42,487 bases of DNA from Methanobacteriota archaeon (lineage in GTDB: Archaea; Thermoplasmatota; Thermoplasmata; RBG-16-68-12), in contig VBMA01000079.1 of the NCBI GenBank assembly GCA_005878985.1, forward strand, positions 1 through 42,487, given 5' to 3'. The position numbers and the translations under genes were made by a program. The notes under the pieces are model-generated. The model worked only from the letters and a program-made list of their open reading frames with translations, did not search any database and was not told where the DNA came from. Below are positions 23,815-32,641 of this stretch, one piece after another; position 1 is the stretch's first letter, and each line of letters starts with the position of its first letter.

Positions 23815-25614
23815 TCAGCGGTCCGGCAGATACTGCCTAAGCCATTGGAGCGCGCGCTCGTTCAGCCGGATCTGGTTCGACGTCTTGCGGGGCCAGTGGC
23901 CTTCGTCGGCGAATTCGAGGTAGTCGACGACCTTCCCCATCTTCCGCATCTCGTCGACCATCGCGCGCGCCTCCGTGACGGGGCACCGTGGGTCGTGCGC
24001 CCCGCCCGTGAAGAGGACGGGCGCCCGGATCTCCTCGAGGAAGTAAATCGGCGAGAACTTGCGGTACAGGTCGGCGTCCACCGCGGGGTCTCCCATCTTC
24101 TGTCGGTCGTACCGTCGCAGGTAGCCGCGCTCGTTCGTCGTTGCGGTGAGCCAGTTGAAGTACCCGACGATGCTCACGCCGACCGCCCACAGCTCGGGTG
24201 CCTTCTCCAGGACATGCGCCACGGCGTACCCGCCGTAGCTCACGCCGATGGCTCCGAGTCGGTCGGCGGGGACGTGACCTCGCTGAATCAGCCATCGACC
24301 GCCCGCGATGATGTCCTGGATGTCCCCGCCTCCCAGGTCGCGGTCGCTCAGGCGGCGCCAGGCGCGCCCGCTCCCGGTCCCGCCGCGGTAGTTCGGCGCG
24401 AGGATCGTGAAGCCCTCCGCGACCAAGAACTGGAACCGCGCGTCCCATTCGTTCAGCGTCTGCGACTCCGGGCCTCCGTGCGGGTCCACCACAGCCGCGT
24501 TTCGGCGGCGTTCCTTTCGAGGCACAAAGAGCCATGCGGGGATCTGTCGGCCATCGACGCTCGGGTATCGGACGAGCTTTCCATCGGCGAGTTCGCCCTT
24601 CGGCAGCGGCTCGCGAAGGCTGTTGACCAAAGGGGTGGACCGCTCTCCCTTTCGGAGCATGAGCCGCTCTGGCTGCGTGAACGTGGAATGGTGGTAGAAC
24701 AGGCCCTTGGCATCCGGGGACCACAAGGCCCGGGTCGCCGATCCCTTCGCGGGAGAGATCGCGCGGGAGCCCTTGCCGTCTCGGGAAACGACCTTCAGCT
24801 GGACGTTCCCGTCGTGATTCTCGAGGAACGCGATCCGCTTTCCGTCCGGCGCCCAGAGGGGCATCGTCTTGTCCCAGCGATTCGTGACGATGAAGCGGAC
24901 GCGCTTCGTCTTGACATCGAGCACCCCGATGTCCAGGTGATCGTGGACGTTCGAGACGAACGCCAGCTCCCGACCGTTCGGGGACCAGGGCTCCGGTCGG
25001 CCGAGGTCGCCTCCGATCGCATTCTCCGAGTCGGGGAACGCGACCACCTTCTCGAGGTGGCCCGCAAGGTCCACGAGGCCGACGTAGTCCAGGAATCCAA
25101 CGCCCGCCGAGAACGCAATGCTTCGGCCGTCGGGACGCCACGCAATCTCGCCGACGATGTCATCCACGTTCGTGAGTTGCTTCGGGTCGCCGCCGGTCGT
25201 GTCCACCACGAACACGTTGTCTCGGTCGCCGTCTCGGTTCGACAGGAACGCGATCTTGGTGCCGTCGGGCGACCACCGCGGGAAGGCGCTGTCGAACGGC
25301 GTGGCCGTGATCTTCTGGACGTGCGCGCCCTTCACGGGCACGAGGTAGATGTTGTAGTTCTCGTCGCCCTCGAAGTCCGACTGGACCGCGATCCACCGGC
25401 CGTCCGGAGAAAACTCCGGATTCAGGACGGACTGCTCGGATTGCAGGAGGATCCGATCCTTCTTCGTCCGAAGGTCCAGGAGGTAGACGGACCACTGGTC
25501 TCCCTTGTTCGCGGCGAAGGCGAGCAACCGGCCGTCGGGGGACACGTCGAAGTTCCCGAGCTGCCAGATCCGCTTGAGGAAGCGCCGCGGGGTGAACGTG
25601 ACCTTCCGTGCCAT
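23815..25614 (-). CDS. S9 family serine peptidase (acylaminoacyl-peptidase-like)
   Basis: A 599-aa prolyl-oligopeptidase-family enzyme. Residues 1-330 form a beta-propeller with repeated WSPDGTKIAFLSN-type blades. The C-terminal part is an alpha/beta hydrolase with Ser459 (GVSYGGY), Asp541 (GGAHDPRCP) and His573 (DEGHWP), and a DPHGGPE oxyanion loop. It should cleave short peptides or remove N-acyl amino acids in the cytoplasm; no signal peptide is visible. ATG 25614 is the start (MARKVTFTP). The long upstream open frame is antisense to the Nudix gene and is not coding. It shares a single AT-rich element with the divergent Nudix gene. Confidence 0.94.
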   Translation of the reverse strand: MARKVTFTPRRFLKRIWQLGNFDVSPDGRLLAFAANKGDQWSVYLLDLRTKKDRILLQSEQSVLNPEFSPDGRWIAVQSDFEGDENYNIYLVPVKGAHVQKITATPFDSAFPRWSPDGTKIAFLSNRDGDRDNVFVVDTTGGDPKQLTNVDDIVGEIAWRPDGRSIAFSAGVGFLDYVGLVDLAGHLEKVVAFPDSENAIGGDLGRPEPWSPNGRELAFVSNVHDHLDIGVLDVKTKRVRFIVTNRWDKTMPLWAPDGKRIAFLENHDGNVQLKVVSRDGKGSRAISPAKGSATRALWSPDAKGLFYHHSTFTQPERLMLRKGERSTPLVNSLREPLPKGELADGKLVRYPSVDGRQIPAWLFVPRKERRRNAAVVDPHGGPESQTLNEWDARFQFLVAEGFTILAPNYRGGTGSGRAWRRLSDRDLGGGDIQDIIAGGRWLIQRGHVPADRLGAIGVSYGGYAVAHVLEKAPELWAVGVSIVGYFNWLTATTNERGYLRRYDRQKMGDPAVDADLYRKFSPIYFLEEIRAPVLFTGGAHDPRCPVTEARAMVDEMRKMGKVVDYLEFADEGHWPRKTSNQIRLNERALQWLRQYLPDR

Positions 25615-25649
25615 GGCGCACCGAGTCGTCCGAGGAACGAGACCTGGGA

Positions 25650-25658
25650 TAAAGCCAT
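25650..25658. promoter_or_regulatory. Shared AT element of divergent S9 peptidase and Nudix genes
   Basis: GGATAAAGC is the only AT-rich stretch in the 69-nt space between ATG 25614 (-) and ATG 25684 (+). Its centre is about 30 nt from the Nudix start and 40 nt from the peptidase start, so one box may serve both directions. Confidence 0.4.
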
Positions 25659-25683
25659 CTCGTTCGGAGACCTGACCGGGGTC

Positions 25684-26169
25684 ATGACCCTCAACGTTGC
25701 GACGCTCCCGATCACGGTCGGCGCGGGCGCCTTCCTGGTCCGCGACGGGAAGCTCCTCGTGGTCCGCAAGACGTATGGCCCGTCGAAAGGCCTCTGGACG
25801 ATCCCGTCGGGATACGTCGAGCCGCGCGAGTCGGTGGTCCAGACCATCGAGCGCGAGGTGAAGGAGGAAACGGGCATCGCGGGCCATGCCGGGCCGATCC
25901 TCGCCATCCGAAATCGCGTGACCGAGGCGGCGAACGATACGTTCCTCATCTTCGCCATGGCCTACGTGGGCGGAGAGCCGCGACCGGATCGCGAGGAAGT
26001 GAGCGAGGCCGCATTCCGTCCCCTTGCCGAACTGAAGACCTCCGACACATCGGCCCCCTTCACGCGGGCGATCATTCCCAAGCTCGACCGGCGTGCCGGC
26101 TTGTCGTTGGATCCGTACGCGCCATCCGCGGACCTGGCGCACCCGATCGCATACCTCTTGTATCTCTGA
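25684..26169 (+). CDS. Nudix hydrolase
   Basis: A 161-aa protein with a perfect Nudix box (G43, E49, R57-E58, E61-E62, G64-I65). The preceding strand GAGAFLVRDGKLLVVRKTYG and the WTIPSGYVEP block match NUDIX proteins that act on ADP-ribose, NADH or related nucleoside diphosphates. The exact substrate is not readable. The start ATG 25684 is about 30 nt after the AT element at 25650-25658. Upstream sequence in the same frame is antisense to the peptidase gene. The sua5 gene follows 39 nt later with its own TATA-like box. Confidence 0.93.
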   Translation: MTLNVATLPITVGAGAFLVRDGKLLVVRKTYGPSKGLWTIPSGYVEPRESVVQTIEREVKEETGIAGHAGPILAIRNRVTEAANDTFLIFAMAYVGGEPRPDREEVSEAAFRPLAELKTSDTSAPFTRAIIPKLDRRAGLSLDPYAPSADLAHPIAYLLYL

Positions 26170-26178
26170 TGCCGGAAA

Positions 26179-26186
26179 CCTTTAGT
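26179..26186 (+). promoter_or_regulatory. TATA-like box of sua5
   Basis: CCTTTAGT is centred 26 nt before GTG 26209, supporting a leaderless GTG start. Confidence 0.45.
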
Positions 26187-26208
26187 CGGCCTGTCGTTTT
26201 GCAGCAGC

Positions 26209-26829
26209 GTGGTCGAGACGATCGTGGCGCAGTCTTTGGGCACGAAGTATGTCCTGGACGCGGCCGCGTTGGGCCGGATTCGCGACATCCTCGGCTCCGG
26301 CGGGCTGGTCGTTCATCCGACCGACACGGTGTATGGCCTCGCCGCGGATCCTTTCCAAGTCGCCGCGGTCGAAAAGGTGTACGCGGCCAAGGCGCGCCCG
26401 CGGGATCTGGCCGTCTCGATGTCGGTCGCCGACGTGGAGAGCATCTTCCGGTTCGGGGAGCGGACCCCCATCGCCGAGGCGTTCTGCGCCAAGAACCTCC
26501 CAGGGCCGTACACGGTCGTCCTGCGTGCGACGCCGGAGGCCCCAAAGGCCATCGTCTCAAAGGACGGCCGTCTCGGACTTCGCGTCCCTGCGCATCCCAT
26601 TCCCCGCCTCCTCGCGAAGGCGTTCGGTCCGGTGACCTCCACGAGCGCGAACCGCCACGGCCAGGGATCGCCGAGCACGTGTCAGGAAGCGCAAGAACAA
26701 CTCGGGGACCGCGTCGATCTCTACGTGGACGGAGGACCCACGCCGCTCGGTGGAGAATCGACGGTCGTGGACCTGTCCGGTCGTCGGGCGAGGATCCTTC
26801 GGGAAGGTCCGATTCGGCACGGAGGGTGA
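26209..26829 (+). CDS. sua5: L-threonylcarbamoyladenylate synthase (Sua5/YrdC)
   Basis: A 206-aa YrdC-domain protein making the activated intermediate for t6A at position 37 of ANN-decoding tRNAs. Family blocks are GGLVVHPTDTVYGLAADPF, KARPRDLAVSMSV, LPGPYTVVLRA, LGLRVPAHPIPRLL and GPVTSTSAN. The length equals the YrdC domain alone, without the C-terminal Sua5 extension found in some relatives. The start is GTG 26209. It is co-oriented with map 3 nt downstream and the two form an operon with a GTGAGG Shine-Dalgarno between them. Trm5 elsewhere in the window modifies the same tRNA position in other tRNAs. Confidence 0.93.
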   Translation: MVETIVAQSLGTKYVLDAAALGRIRDILGSGGLVVHPTDTVYGLAADPFQVAAVEKVYAAKARPRDLAVSMSVADVESIFRFGERTPIAEAFCAKNLPGPYTVVLRATPEAPKAIVSKDGRLGLRVPAHPIPRLLAKAFGPVTSTSANRHGQGSPSTCQEAQEQLGDRVDLYVDGGPTPLGGESTVVDLSGRRARILREGPIRHGG

Positions 26830-26832
26830 GGA

Positions 26833-27720
26833 ATGGACGCGGACGTTCGCGAGTCTCTGTTGCGGGCGGGTCGTATCTCGCGTGAAGTACGCGAGCGAGC
26901 CGTCGGGTTGGTCAAGGAAGGCGCGTTGCTGCTCGATGTGGCCGAGGAGGCCGAGGACCTCATGCGGAAGCGGGGGGCGAAGCCCGCCTTCCCGACATGC
27001 ATCTCGATCGACCACATCGCCGCTCACTATTCACCAACTCACGACGACACGACGAGATTCCGCCACGGGAATGTCGTGAAGCTCGATCTGGGAGCCCAGC
27101 TGGACGGCTGGATCGCCGACACCGCGGTCACGGTGGAGGTCGGGACGCGGAACTGGACCGAACTCGTGAGGGCCTCGGAACTCGCGCTGCAGACGGCCAT
27201 CGAGGCGGTCCATGCCGGCGTCTCGACCCGGGCGATCGGGGAAGGGATCCAACGGGCGATCGAGGCGCACGGGTATCGCCCGGTTCGGAATCTCACAGGC
27301 CACACGATCGAGCGTTATTTGCTTCACGCGGGGAAGAGCGTTCCGAACATCGCCCACGGCCACGATTTCCTCGGGGCGGGAGAGGTCGTGGCGATCGAGC
27401 CGTTCGCCTCGTCCGGCGCCGGCCAAGTCGACGGCCGGCGGACCGGGAACATCTACCGGGTGTTGAAGGTGAAACCACAGAAGGCGGCCGATGGCGACGA
27501 CTTCCTCGGGCGCATCGCCGAGGAATTCAAGACGCTGCCGTTCGCCGAGCGGTGGGCCCACCGAATCGATTCGAAGGCGCCGGCCCTCCTGAACAAGCTC
27601 GTCCGGACCGGGGCCGTGATGACCTATCCCGCGCTCCTCGACCTGGGCGGCGGGATCGTGTCGCAGACCGAGCACACGATGATCGTGGGGCCCGCCGGTG
27701 CGGAAGTCACGACCGCATAG
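26833..27720 (+). CDS. map: Methionine aminopeptidase, type II
   Basis: A 295-aa archaeal type II MetAP that removes initiator methionine from nascent proteins. All five metal ligands align: Asp85 and Asp96 (KLDLGAQLDGWIAD), His157 (GHTIER), Glu189 (AIEPF) and Glu280 (SQTEHT). The catalytic His65 is in AAHYSP. The inserted helical domain typical of type II (GRIAEEFKTLPFAERW) lies between the last two glutamates. It follows sua5 in an operon with a GTGAGG Shine-Dalgarno. Identification strong. Confidence 0.96.
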   Translation: MDADVRESLLRAGRISREVRERAVGLVKEGALLLDVAEEAEDLMRKRGAKPAFPTCISIDHIAAHYSPTHDDTTRFRHGNVVKLDLGAQLDGWIADTAVTVEVGTRNWTELVRASELALQTAIEAVHAGVSTRAIGEGIQRAIEAHGYRPVRNLTGHTIERYLLHAGKSVPNIAHGHDFLGAGEVVAIEPFASSGAGQVDGRRTGNIYRVLKVKPQKAADGDDFLGRIAEEFKTLPFAERWAHRIDSKAPALLNKLVRTGAVMTYPALLDLGGGIVSQTEHTMIVGPAGAEVTTA

Positions 27721-27791
27721 ACGCGCGACGCTCTCGGAACGTTTATTATCGAACGTCCCCATCGATGCCGTCCTCCCGGAGTGGCCACCCG

Positions 27792-28085
27792 TTGACCGAC
27801 ATCAAGCGGATCGTGCTGGACGTGTTGAAGCCGCACAAGCCGTCCTTGGTCGAGATGTCGGTTCGTTTGTCGAACCTCAAGGGCGTGGACGGGGTCACGT
27901 GCACCTTGGACGAGGTCGACCAGGAGACGGAGAGCGTCAAGGTCACGATCGAAGGGCCCTCAATCAACTACCCGAGCGTTGAAGACGCGCTGCGTGAGCT
28001 CGGCGCGGTCATCCATTCCGTCGATCTGGTCGCATCCGGGAAGCGAGCCGTTGAGGATGTCCGGACCGGCCAAGACCATCGATGA
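27792..28085 (+). CDS. DUF211 family protein
   Basis: A 97-aa protein from TTG 27792, beginning MTDIKRIVLDVLKPHKPSL in the family way. Further DUF211 blocks are GVDGVTCTLDEVDQETESV, VTIEGPSINYPSVEDALREL and GAVIHSVDLVASGK. This ferredoxin-like fold is archaeal and its role is not established; some members bind divalent metal. ATG 27765 is an alternative start that adds nine residues without family support. A TATA-like TTTATTAT at 27742-27749 predicts a transcript start near 27771, after that ATG; a GGAG at 27778-27781 precedes the TTG. It ends a few bases from the convergent srp19 gene. Confidence 0.85.
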   Translation: MTDIKRIVLDVLKPHKPSLVEMSVRLSNLKGVDGVTCTLDEVDQETESVKVTIEGPSINYPSVEDALRELGAVIHSVDLVASGKRAVEDVRTGQDHR

Positions 28086-28091
28086 ATGCGA

Positions 28092-28376
28092 CTACCGGGA
28101 ATCTTTGATTCGCTTCGCGACCTTCTGGACGATCGAGGTCTTGTAGTAGTCCGCCCGCACGAGGACGCGTCCCTCCTTCCGCCATGGGGTCGACGGAAAC
28201 GCCTTTCCTTCCTCGAGCTCGGGTTGGAGGCCGAGGGCTTTCGCCGCCGCGGTGACCTCCTGCGCCGTTGGGGACTCGACGGCCCAGCGTTTCGCGACCC
28301 GTCGGCCCTGGTCCCTCGTCCGTCCCAAGTCGAAATACGCGGGATACAGGACGATCGGGCGGTCTCCTTTCGGCAT
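28092..28376 (-). CDS. srp19: Signal recognition particle 19 kDa protein
   Basis: A 94-aa RNA-binding protein that helps assemble SRP54 on 7S RNA. The start motif RPIVLYPAYFDLGRTRDQGR and the PTAQEVTAAAKALGL and GRVLVRADYY blocks identify the archaeal SRP19 family. The C-terminus is basic (KRIKDSR), as usual. A TATA-like CCTTATGG (minus strand, 28402-28409) lies 30 nt before ATG 28376, so the transcript is probably leaderless. It is convergent with the DUF211 gene and divergent from tldD. Confidence 0.94.
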   Translation of the reverse strand: MPKGDRPIVLYPAYFDLGRTRDQGRRVAKRWAVESPTAQEVTAAAKALGLQPELEEGKAFPSTPWRKEGRVLVRADYYKTSIVQKVAKRIKDSR

Positions 28377-28488
28377 GGACCCGGCCCGAATCCCCGCGCC
28401 GCCATAAGGATTTGGGCGGCCGCGCGACCGATTCGATATCTTCATTCCCGACGCCGCTCTCACGGGGCCACTTTCGGGGCGGATCGTC

Positions 28489-29904
28489 ATGGAAGACGAA
28501 ACGGATCTCGCGAATTTTGCGCTCGACTATGCGATGAAGAAGGGCGTATCGTACGCCGAAGCCCGATACGAACACCAGGAGCAGGAGAACTTCATCCTGA
28601 AGAACGGAGTCCTCGACGCGCTCTACGTCGGCCAAGACCGTGGCGTGGGTGTGCGGGTCCTCGTCAACGGGGCCATCGGGTTCGCGGCGACGAACCTGCG
28701 GACGAAGTCCGACGTGCGCGCCATCGTGGACGACGCGATCAAGGTCGCCAAGGCCTCGCGGCGCAAGACGAAGATTACCTTCGCGCACGAAGATGCGATC
28801 GAGATGAACTGGTCGATTCCGGAGCAACGTAAACTCGCCGACGTCTCCGTGGAGGAGAAGATTGCGGAGGTCCAGTCGGTCGACCGCGACCTCATGGCGC
28901 TCGGACTGAAGATTCCCGCGCGGTTCTTCCAGTTCAGCGACAACCGCATCGTGAAATTTTTCGCGAACTCGGAAGGCTCCCGCATCCGGTCGTACAGTCC
29001 GCGGCTCCGGGTGTTCTACTTCCTCACCGTCACCCAGGACGGCCAGGTCGAACAGACATACCGCAACTACGGATGGTCCGGCGGCTGGGAAGGAATCGCG
29101 GAGTGGGATCTCCGGAAGCGCGTCATCGATGAAGCCAAGTCGATGCAACGATCCCTCGTGGAAGGCAAGAAGTCCCCGGAAGGCAAGATGGACCTCGTCG
29201 CGGGACCGCAAGTGGCCGGCATCGCCTCGCACGAATCGTGCGGCCACCCGACCGAAGCCGACCGCGTCCTCGGACGGGAAGCGAGCCAGGCGGGCAAGTC
29301 GTTCATCCCGCCGGACGGGATCGGCATGCGGGTCGGCTCCGAGGTCGTGAACGTCGTCGACGATCCGACGGTCGAGCACGCGATCGCCTACTATCGTACG
29401 GACGATGAAGGCGTCAAGGCTCGGCGCCGGTACCTGTACAAAGAGGGCCGCGTCACGGAGTTCCTTCAGAACCGCGAGACGGCCGCGGCGATGCACACGC
29501 GCAGCAACGGCGCCGCGCGGGCCGTGAACTACAACGTCGAGGCGATCGTGCGGATGGCGAACACGTTCGTTGAGCCGAAGGACCACTCCGTGGACGAGCT
29601 CCTCGAGGACGTGAAGTTCGGCGTCTACATGAAGAGCTTCATGGAGTGGAACATCGACGACAAACGCTACAACGCGAAGTACGCGGGCCGCGAGGCGTAC
29701 CTCGTCGAGAATGGGGAGGTCAAGCACCCGGTCCGGAACACGATCATCGAGCTCACGACGCCGGCGTTCTGGTCCGCGGTCGATGCGGTCGGGAAAGACC
29801 TCGACTTCGAGGCGGGCTTCTGCGGCAAGTCCGACCCGGGACAGGCGCTCGATGCGAGCCTCGGCGGGCCGACGATCCGCCTTCGGAACGTGTACCTGAG
29901 GTGA
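28489..29904 (+). CDS. tldD: TldD-family metalloprotease subunit
   Basis: A 471-aa protein with the TldD metal motif HESCGH at 248-253 (HExxxH) and the following PTEADRV. The N-terminal domain (KKGVSYAEARYEHQEQENF) and C-terminal FCGKSDPGQ block are typical. In bacteria TldD pairs with TldE to form a protease that opens peptide substrates through a central channel, acting in microcin maturation and CcdA degradation; archaeal substrates are not known. The partner gene follows after 4 nt with a Shine-Dalgarno overlapping this stop, so an obligate heterodimer is likely. Length is normal. Confidence 0.95.
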   Translation: MEDETDLANFALDYAMKKGVSYAEARYEHQEQENFILKNGVLDALYVGQDRGVGVRVLVNGAIGFAATNLRTKSDVRAIVDDAIKVAKASRRKTKITFAHEDAIEMNWSIPEQRKLADVSVEEKIAEVQSVDRDLMALGLKIPARFFQFSDNRIVKFFANSEGSRIRSYSPRLRVFYFLTVTQDGQVEQTYRNYGWSGGWEGIAEWDLRKRVIDEAKSMQRSLVEGKKSPEGKMDLVAGPQVAGIASHESCGHPTEADRVLGREASQAGKSFIPPDGIGMRVGSEVVNVVDDPTVEHAIAYYRTDDEGVKARRRYLYKEGRVTEFLQNRETAAAMHTRSNGAARAVNYNVEAIVRMANTFVEPKDHSVDELLEDVKFGVYMKSFMEWNIDDKRYNAKYAGREAYLVENGEVKHPVRNTIIELTTPAFWSAVDAVGKDLDFEAGFCGKSDPGQALDASLGGPTIRLRNVYLR

Positions 29905-29908
29905 TCCC

Positions 29909-31222
29909 ATGGAAGACGTCTCCTCCCGGATCGTCGAGAAGGCGATCGGCCTCGGTTGTCAGGATGCGATCGCCGACGTCGTCACGAATCGTTCGTACCA
30001 GATCCGGTTCGCGCAGAACGAGGCGGTGATCAGCAACCGGTGGCGGGAGTCGACCGCGTCCGTGTTCTTCGTCTACGAGAAACGGGTCCTCGCGAGCGAC
30101 ATCAAGGACCTCTCCCGCGCGGACGAGGCCGTCGAACGCCTCGTGAAGATTGCGAAGGGCTCGCAGCAGAATCCGGACTACGCGGGGATCGCCGACGGGC
30201 CGTTCCGTTATGCCCGCGTGCGGCCGGACCCGAAAGTGCTCTCCCTCGACGAAGGCGGCAAGTACGTCGAGGCGGCAATCGGCGGCGCGACGGATGAGGG
30301 CGCGAAAGAATGCGCCGGGTCGTTCTGGAAGTACGAGGACGAGCACTTCCTCGCCACCTCGAACGGCGTGGAGGGGCACGACCATCGGGCGAGCCTCTAC
30401 CTGTCCATCCGGGCGCTCTTGTCGCTTGAGTCGAGCGGTCACGGGATCGCCTGCGCCACGCGGCTCTCCCAATTCAATCCCGAGAAAGCCGGGCGGAAGG
30501 CGGGACGCATCGCGGCCTTGGCGCGGTCGCCGAAGCCCGGGAAAGCCGGCCGATACACGGTCGTGTTCGACCCGCTCATCTTCGGGTCTCTGACGGACCA
30601 GACGGGCGGACGGCTCGGCGCGTGGACGGTCATGGCCGGCCTCTCTCCCTTCGGCAAGAAGATCGGGAAAAAGGTCGCGTCCCCGCAACTGACCTTGTAC
30701 GAGGACGGCTCCGGGGAGTCGATCGCGCGGAAGCGCTTCGACGCAGAAGGCGTCCCGACCCGGAGGAACGTCCTCGTGAACAAAGGAGTCCTGAAGACCT
30801 ATCTCCACAACACCTCGACCGCGAAGAAGTTTCGGACGAAGACGACGGGGAACGCGGGCCTCGTCTCCCCGGACCCCCACGCGATCTTCGTGAAGCCCGG
30901 AGACCGGTCGCGGGACGAGATCTTCTCCGAGGTGAAGGACGGCCTGTGGCTCACGAACACCTGGTACACCCGCTACCAGTCGTACGTGACGGGGGATCTC
31001 TCCACAATCCCGAGGGACGGCATCTTCCACATCCGCAAAGGCGATGTCGTCGAGGCATGGAAAGACATCCGGCTCACGGACAACCTCCTGCACCTCCTGA
31101 AGAACATCGAGGCGCTAGGCGACGAACCCGAACAGATGATGTGGTGGGGCGAGGTGAGCATCCCGAACTCCGTCCCCTATGCGCGGATCAAGGACGTCGG
31201 GATCACGAAGTCCGCCGAGTGA
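29909..31222 (+). CDS. tldE: TldE/PmbA-family partner subunit
   Basis: A 437-aa paralogue of TldD without the HExxxH site, as expected for TldE/PmbA. Recognisable blocks are YQIRFAQNEAVISNRWRES, NPDYAGIADGPFRYARV, TVVFDPLIFGSLTDQTGG and TYLHNTSTAKKFRTKTTGNA. It likely completes the TldD active-site channel. ATG 29909 follows a GAGGTGAT Shine-Dalgarno. The last 20 nt overlap the 3' end of the convergent S8e gene. The pair lies between srp19 and a ribosomal gene; no dedicated substrate gene is visible nearby. Confidence 0.93.
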   Translation: MEDVSSRIVEKAIGLGCQDAIADVVTNRSYQIRFAQNEAVISNRWRESTASVFFVYEKRVLASDIKDLSRADEAVERLVKIAKGSQQNPDYAGIADGPFRYARVRPDPKVLSLDEGGKYVEAAIGGATDEGAKECAGSFWKYEDEHFLATSNGVEGHDHRASLYLSIRALLSLESSGHGIACATRLSQFNPEKAGRKAGRIAALARSPKPGKAGRYTVVFDPLIFGSLTDQTGGRLGAWTVMAGLSPFGKKIGKKVASPQLTLYEDGSGESIARKRFDAEGVPTRRNVLVNKGVLKTYLHNTSTAKKFRTKTTGNAGLVSPDPHAIFVKPGDRSRDEIFSEVKDGLWLTNTWYTRYQSYVTGDLSTIPRDGIFHIRKGDVVEAWKDIRLTDNLLHLLKNIEALGDEPEQMMWWGEVSIPNSVPYARIKDVGITKSAE

Positions 31223-31622
31223 CCGAGGCCTCGCTCGGGGCGGTCTCGAGCAGGACCGCGTTGATCACGCCATCCTGACCGGGCCGGGACGTGACCCGCG
31301 CGAGTCCGATCTCCGTCTGGATCGTCGCGCCGCGGGTGATGATGTTGCGCGTCACGAAGTTCGGATTCGACGGGTTCGCCTTCACCGTGACGATCTTGAC
31401 CTTCTTCGTCGCGGAAGTCCGGCGATCCAGGACGTTGGCGAATTCCGCGCTCAGGATGCGGACCTTCCGGTTCGCCCCCTTCGTGCGGTAGAGCTTCAGG
31501 CGCTCGGCCCCGATGAAGGCGTACTGCTGCTCCCGACCGATCTCTCGCCGCCGCTTCTTGCGGAACGGCCGATAGCGGCCTCCGGTCGGCTTCCGTTTCG
31601 AGCGTCCTTGCCAAAGGGCCAT
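31203..31622 (-). CDS. rps8e: 30S ribosomal protein S8e
   Basis: A 139-aa archaeal/eukaryotic-type ribosomal protein. The N-terminus ALWQGRSKRKPTGGRYRPFR and the ANPSNPNFVTRNIITRGA block are diagnostic; it is strongly basic. The C-terminal LLETAPSEASVTRRTS overlaps tldE by 20 nt. It lies downstream of the presenilin-like gene on the same strand with a 41-nt gap, possibly co-transcribed from the aIF2-beta promoter. Confidence 0.96.
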   Translation of the reverse strand: MALWQGRSKRKPTGGRYRPFRKKRRREIGREQQYAFIGAERLKLYRTKGANRKVRILSAEFANVLDRRTSATKKVKIVTVKANPSNPNFVTRNIITRGATIQTEIGLARVTSRPGQDGVINAVLLETAPSEASVTRRTS

Positions 31623-31663
31623 CGAATCGCGCCAAAGAACGGGCCGTATATGACCGTTGTGGG

Positions 31664-32635
31664 TCAGACGATGTGGATCGTGCCGTACACGACGAGGCTC
31701 GTGACGAGGAAGCCCAGGAGGGCGCCGCCGTTCAGGAGGGGCAAACCGGCCTGCGGATTTCCCTTGAGGACGTATCGCATCAAGACGAAGAAGCCAACGA
31801 GGCTTCCGATGACGGTCCCCAACGCCACGGTCATGAACGGGGCGACCGGACCCAACGAGCGGCCCAGGAGCGCCGGATCGTTCAGGAACGTGAAGGCGGA
31901 TACGCTCAGGATCCCGGGGATGATGAGATCCCCTAACCCGATGAACATCGCTTCGCGTTCCTCCCCGGCGGCGATTTGACCTTTCAAGCTCTTCTGCTCC
32001 CGGAACGAATAGCCCGCCTTCTTCGGGATCACGAGGAGGATCGGGAGCCGCTGGCTCGTCAGCTCATCGGCGAGCGTGATCATGTGCTTCGTCCGGTACA
32101 CAGCCCATGCGTCGTAGACCGCGAGGGCCACGAGGAGGAGGATCGCGGGCAACAATCCGAACGAAATCCCCAGGATTGCCGTCACGCCGGCGGCGGTCAC
32201 GAAACCGATCGTGTCGACCACGTACCACTCCGGGAACTTCACGAGGAGGTAGAGCAAGACGGCCGCGACGGCGAACGAGAGCAGGGTCGCGACATTCGCG
32301 AGTGAGTTCAGGAAATTCGGGTCTTGGCTCTGCCCGGTCCCATACCACAATCCGTAGTACAGAGGCAGCAGCAGGACGAATGCGAGCGTGACGAAAATTG
32401 AGGCCATGATGACGTACTTCGCGAGGTTTTGCCGACGATAACGGACGAGCCCCAGAATCACCGCGGTGAAGACGAGGATCAGGATGATGTAGATCGCGGT
32501 GTTCGTGACGTCACTCGGGTTCGGGAACGCCTGGAAACCGCTGCTCTGGAACAAGGGCGAAAGCGCGATCGCGACCGCTTGGCTCGCGACCAAGAGCACC
32601 GCCATCGCCGCGACCGGAGCGTACTCGCGGCGCAT
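31664..32635 (-). CDS. Presenilin/signal-peptide-peptidase homologue (intramembrane aspartyl protease)
   Basis: A 323-aa membrane protein with about nine hydrophobic helices. The two catalytic aspartates are present: Asp175 in VYDAWAVY (YD motif) and Asp236 in FIGLGDLIIPG (GLGD motif). The third element appears as GLPLLNGG (PxL, residues 299-301). The long loop between the two (KKAGYSFREQKSLKG) is typical of archaeal PSH. It should cleave helices within the membrane, such as remnant signal peptides, though natural substrates are unknown. It starts 6 nt after the aIF2-beta stop and belongs to that operon with rps8e behind it. Confidence 0.92.
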   Translation of the reverse strand: MRREYAPVAAMAVLLVASQAVAIALSPLFQSSGFQAFPNPSDVTNTAIYIILILVFTAVILGLVRYRRQNLAKYVIMASIFVTLAFVLLLPLYYGLWYGTGQSQDPNFLNSLANVATLLSFAVAAVLLYLLVKFPEWYVVDTIGFVTAAGVTAILGISFGLLPAILLLVALAVYDAWAVYRTKHMITLADELTSQRLPILLVIPKKAGYSFREQKSLKGQIAAGEEREAMFIGLGDLIIPGILSVSAFTFLNDPALLGRSLGPVAPFMTVALGTVIGSLVGFFVLMRYVLKGNPQAGLPLLNGGALLGFLVTSLVVYGTIHIV

Positions 32636-32641
32636 CGATGC

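Noticed and set aside
25615-26142. N-terminal extension of the S9 peptidase
   Set aside because: The open frame continues upstream, but it is antisense to the Nudix gene and the family starts at ATG 25614.
23293-26169. 958-codon open frame on the plus strand
   Set aside because: Most of it is a GC-driven shadow of the aminotransferase and antisense to the S9 peptidase; only its last 162 codons (Nudix) are real.
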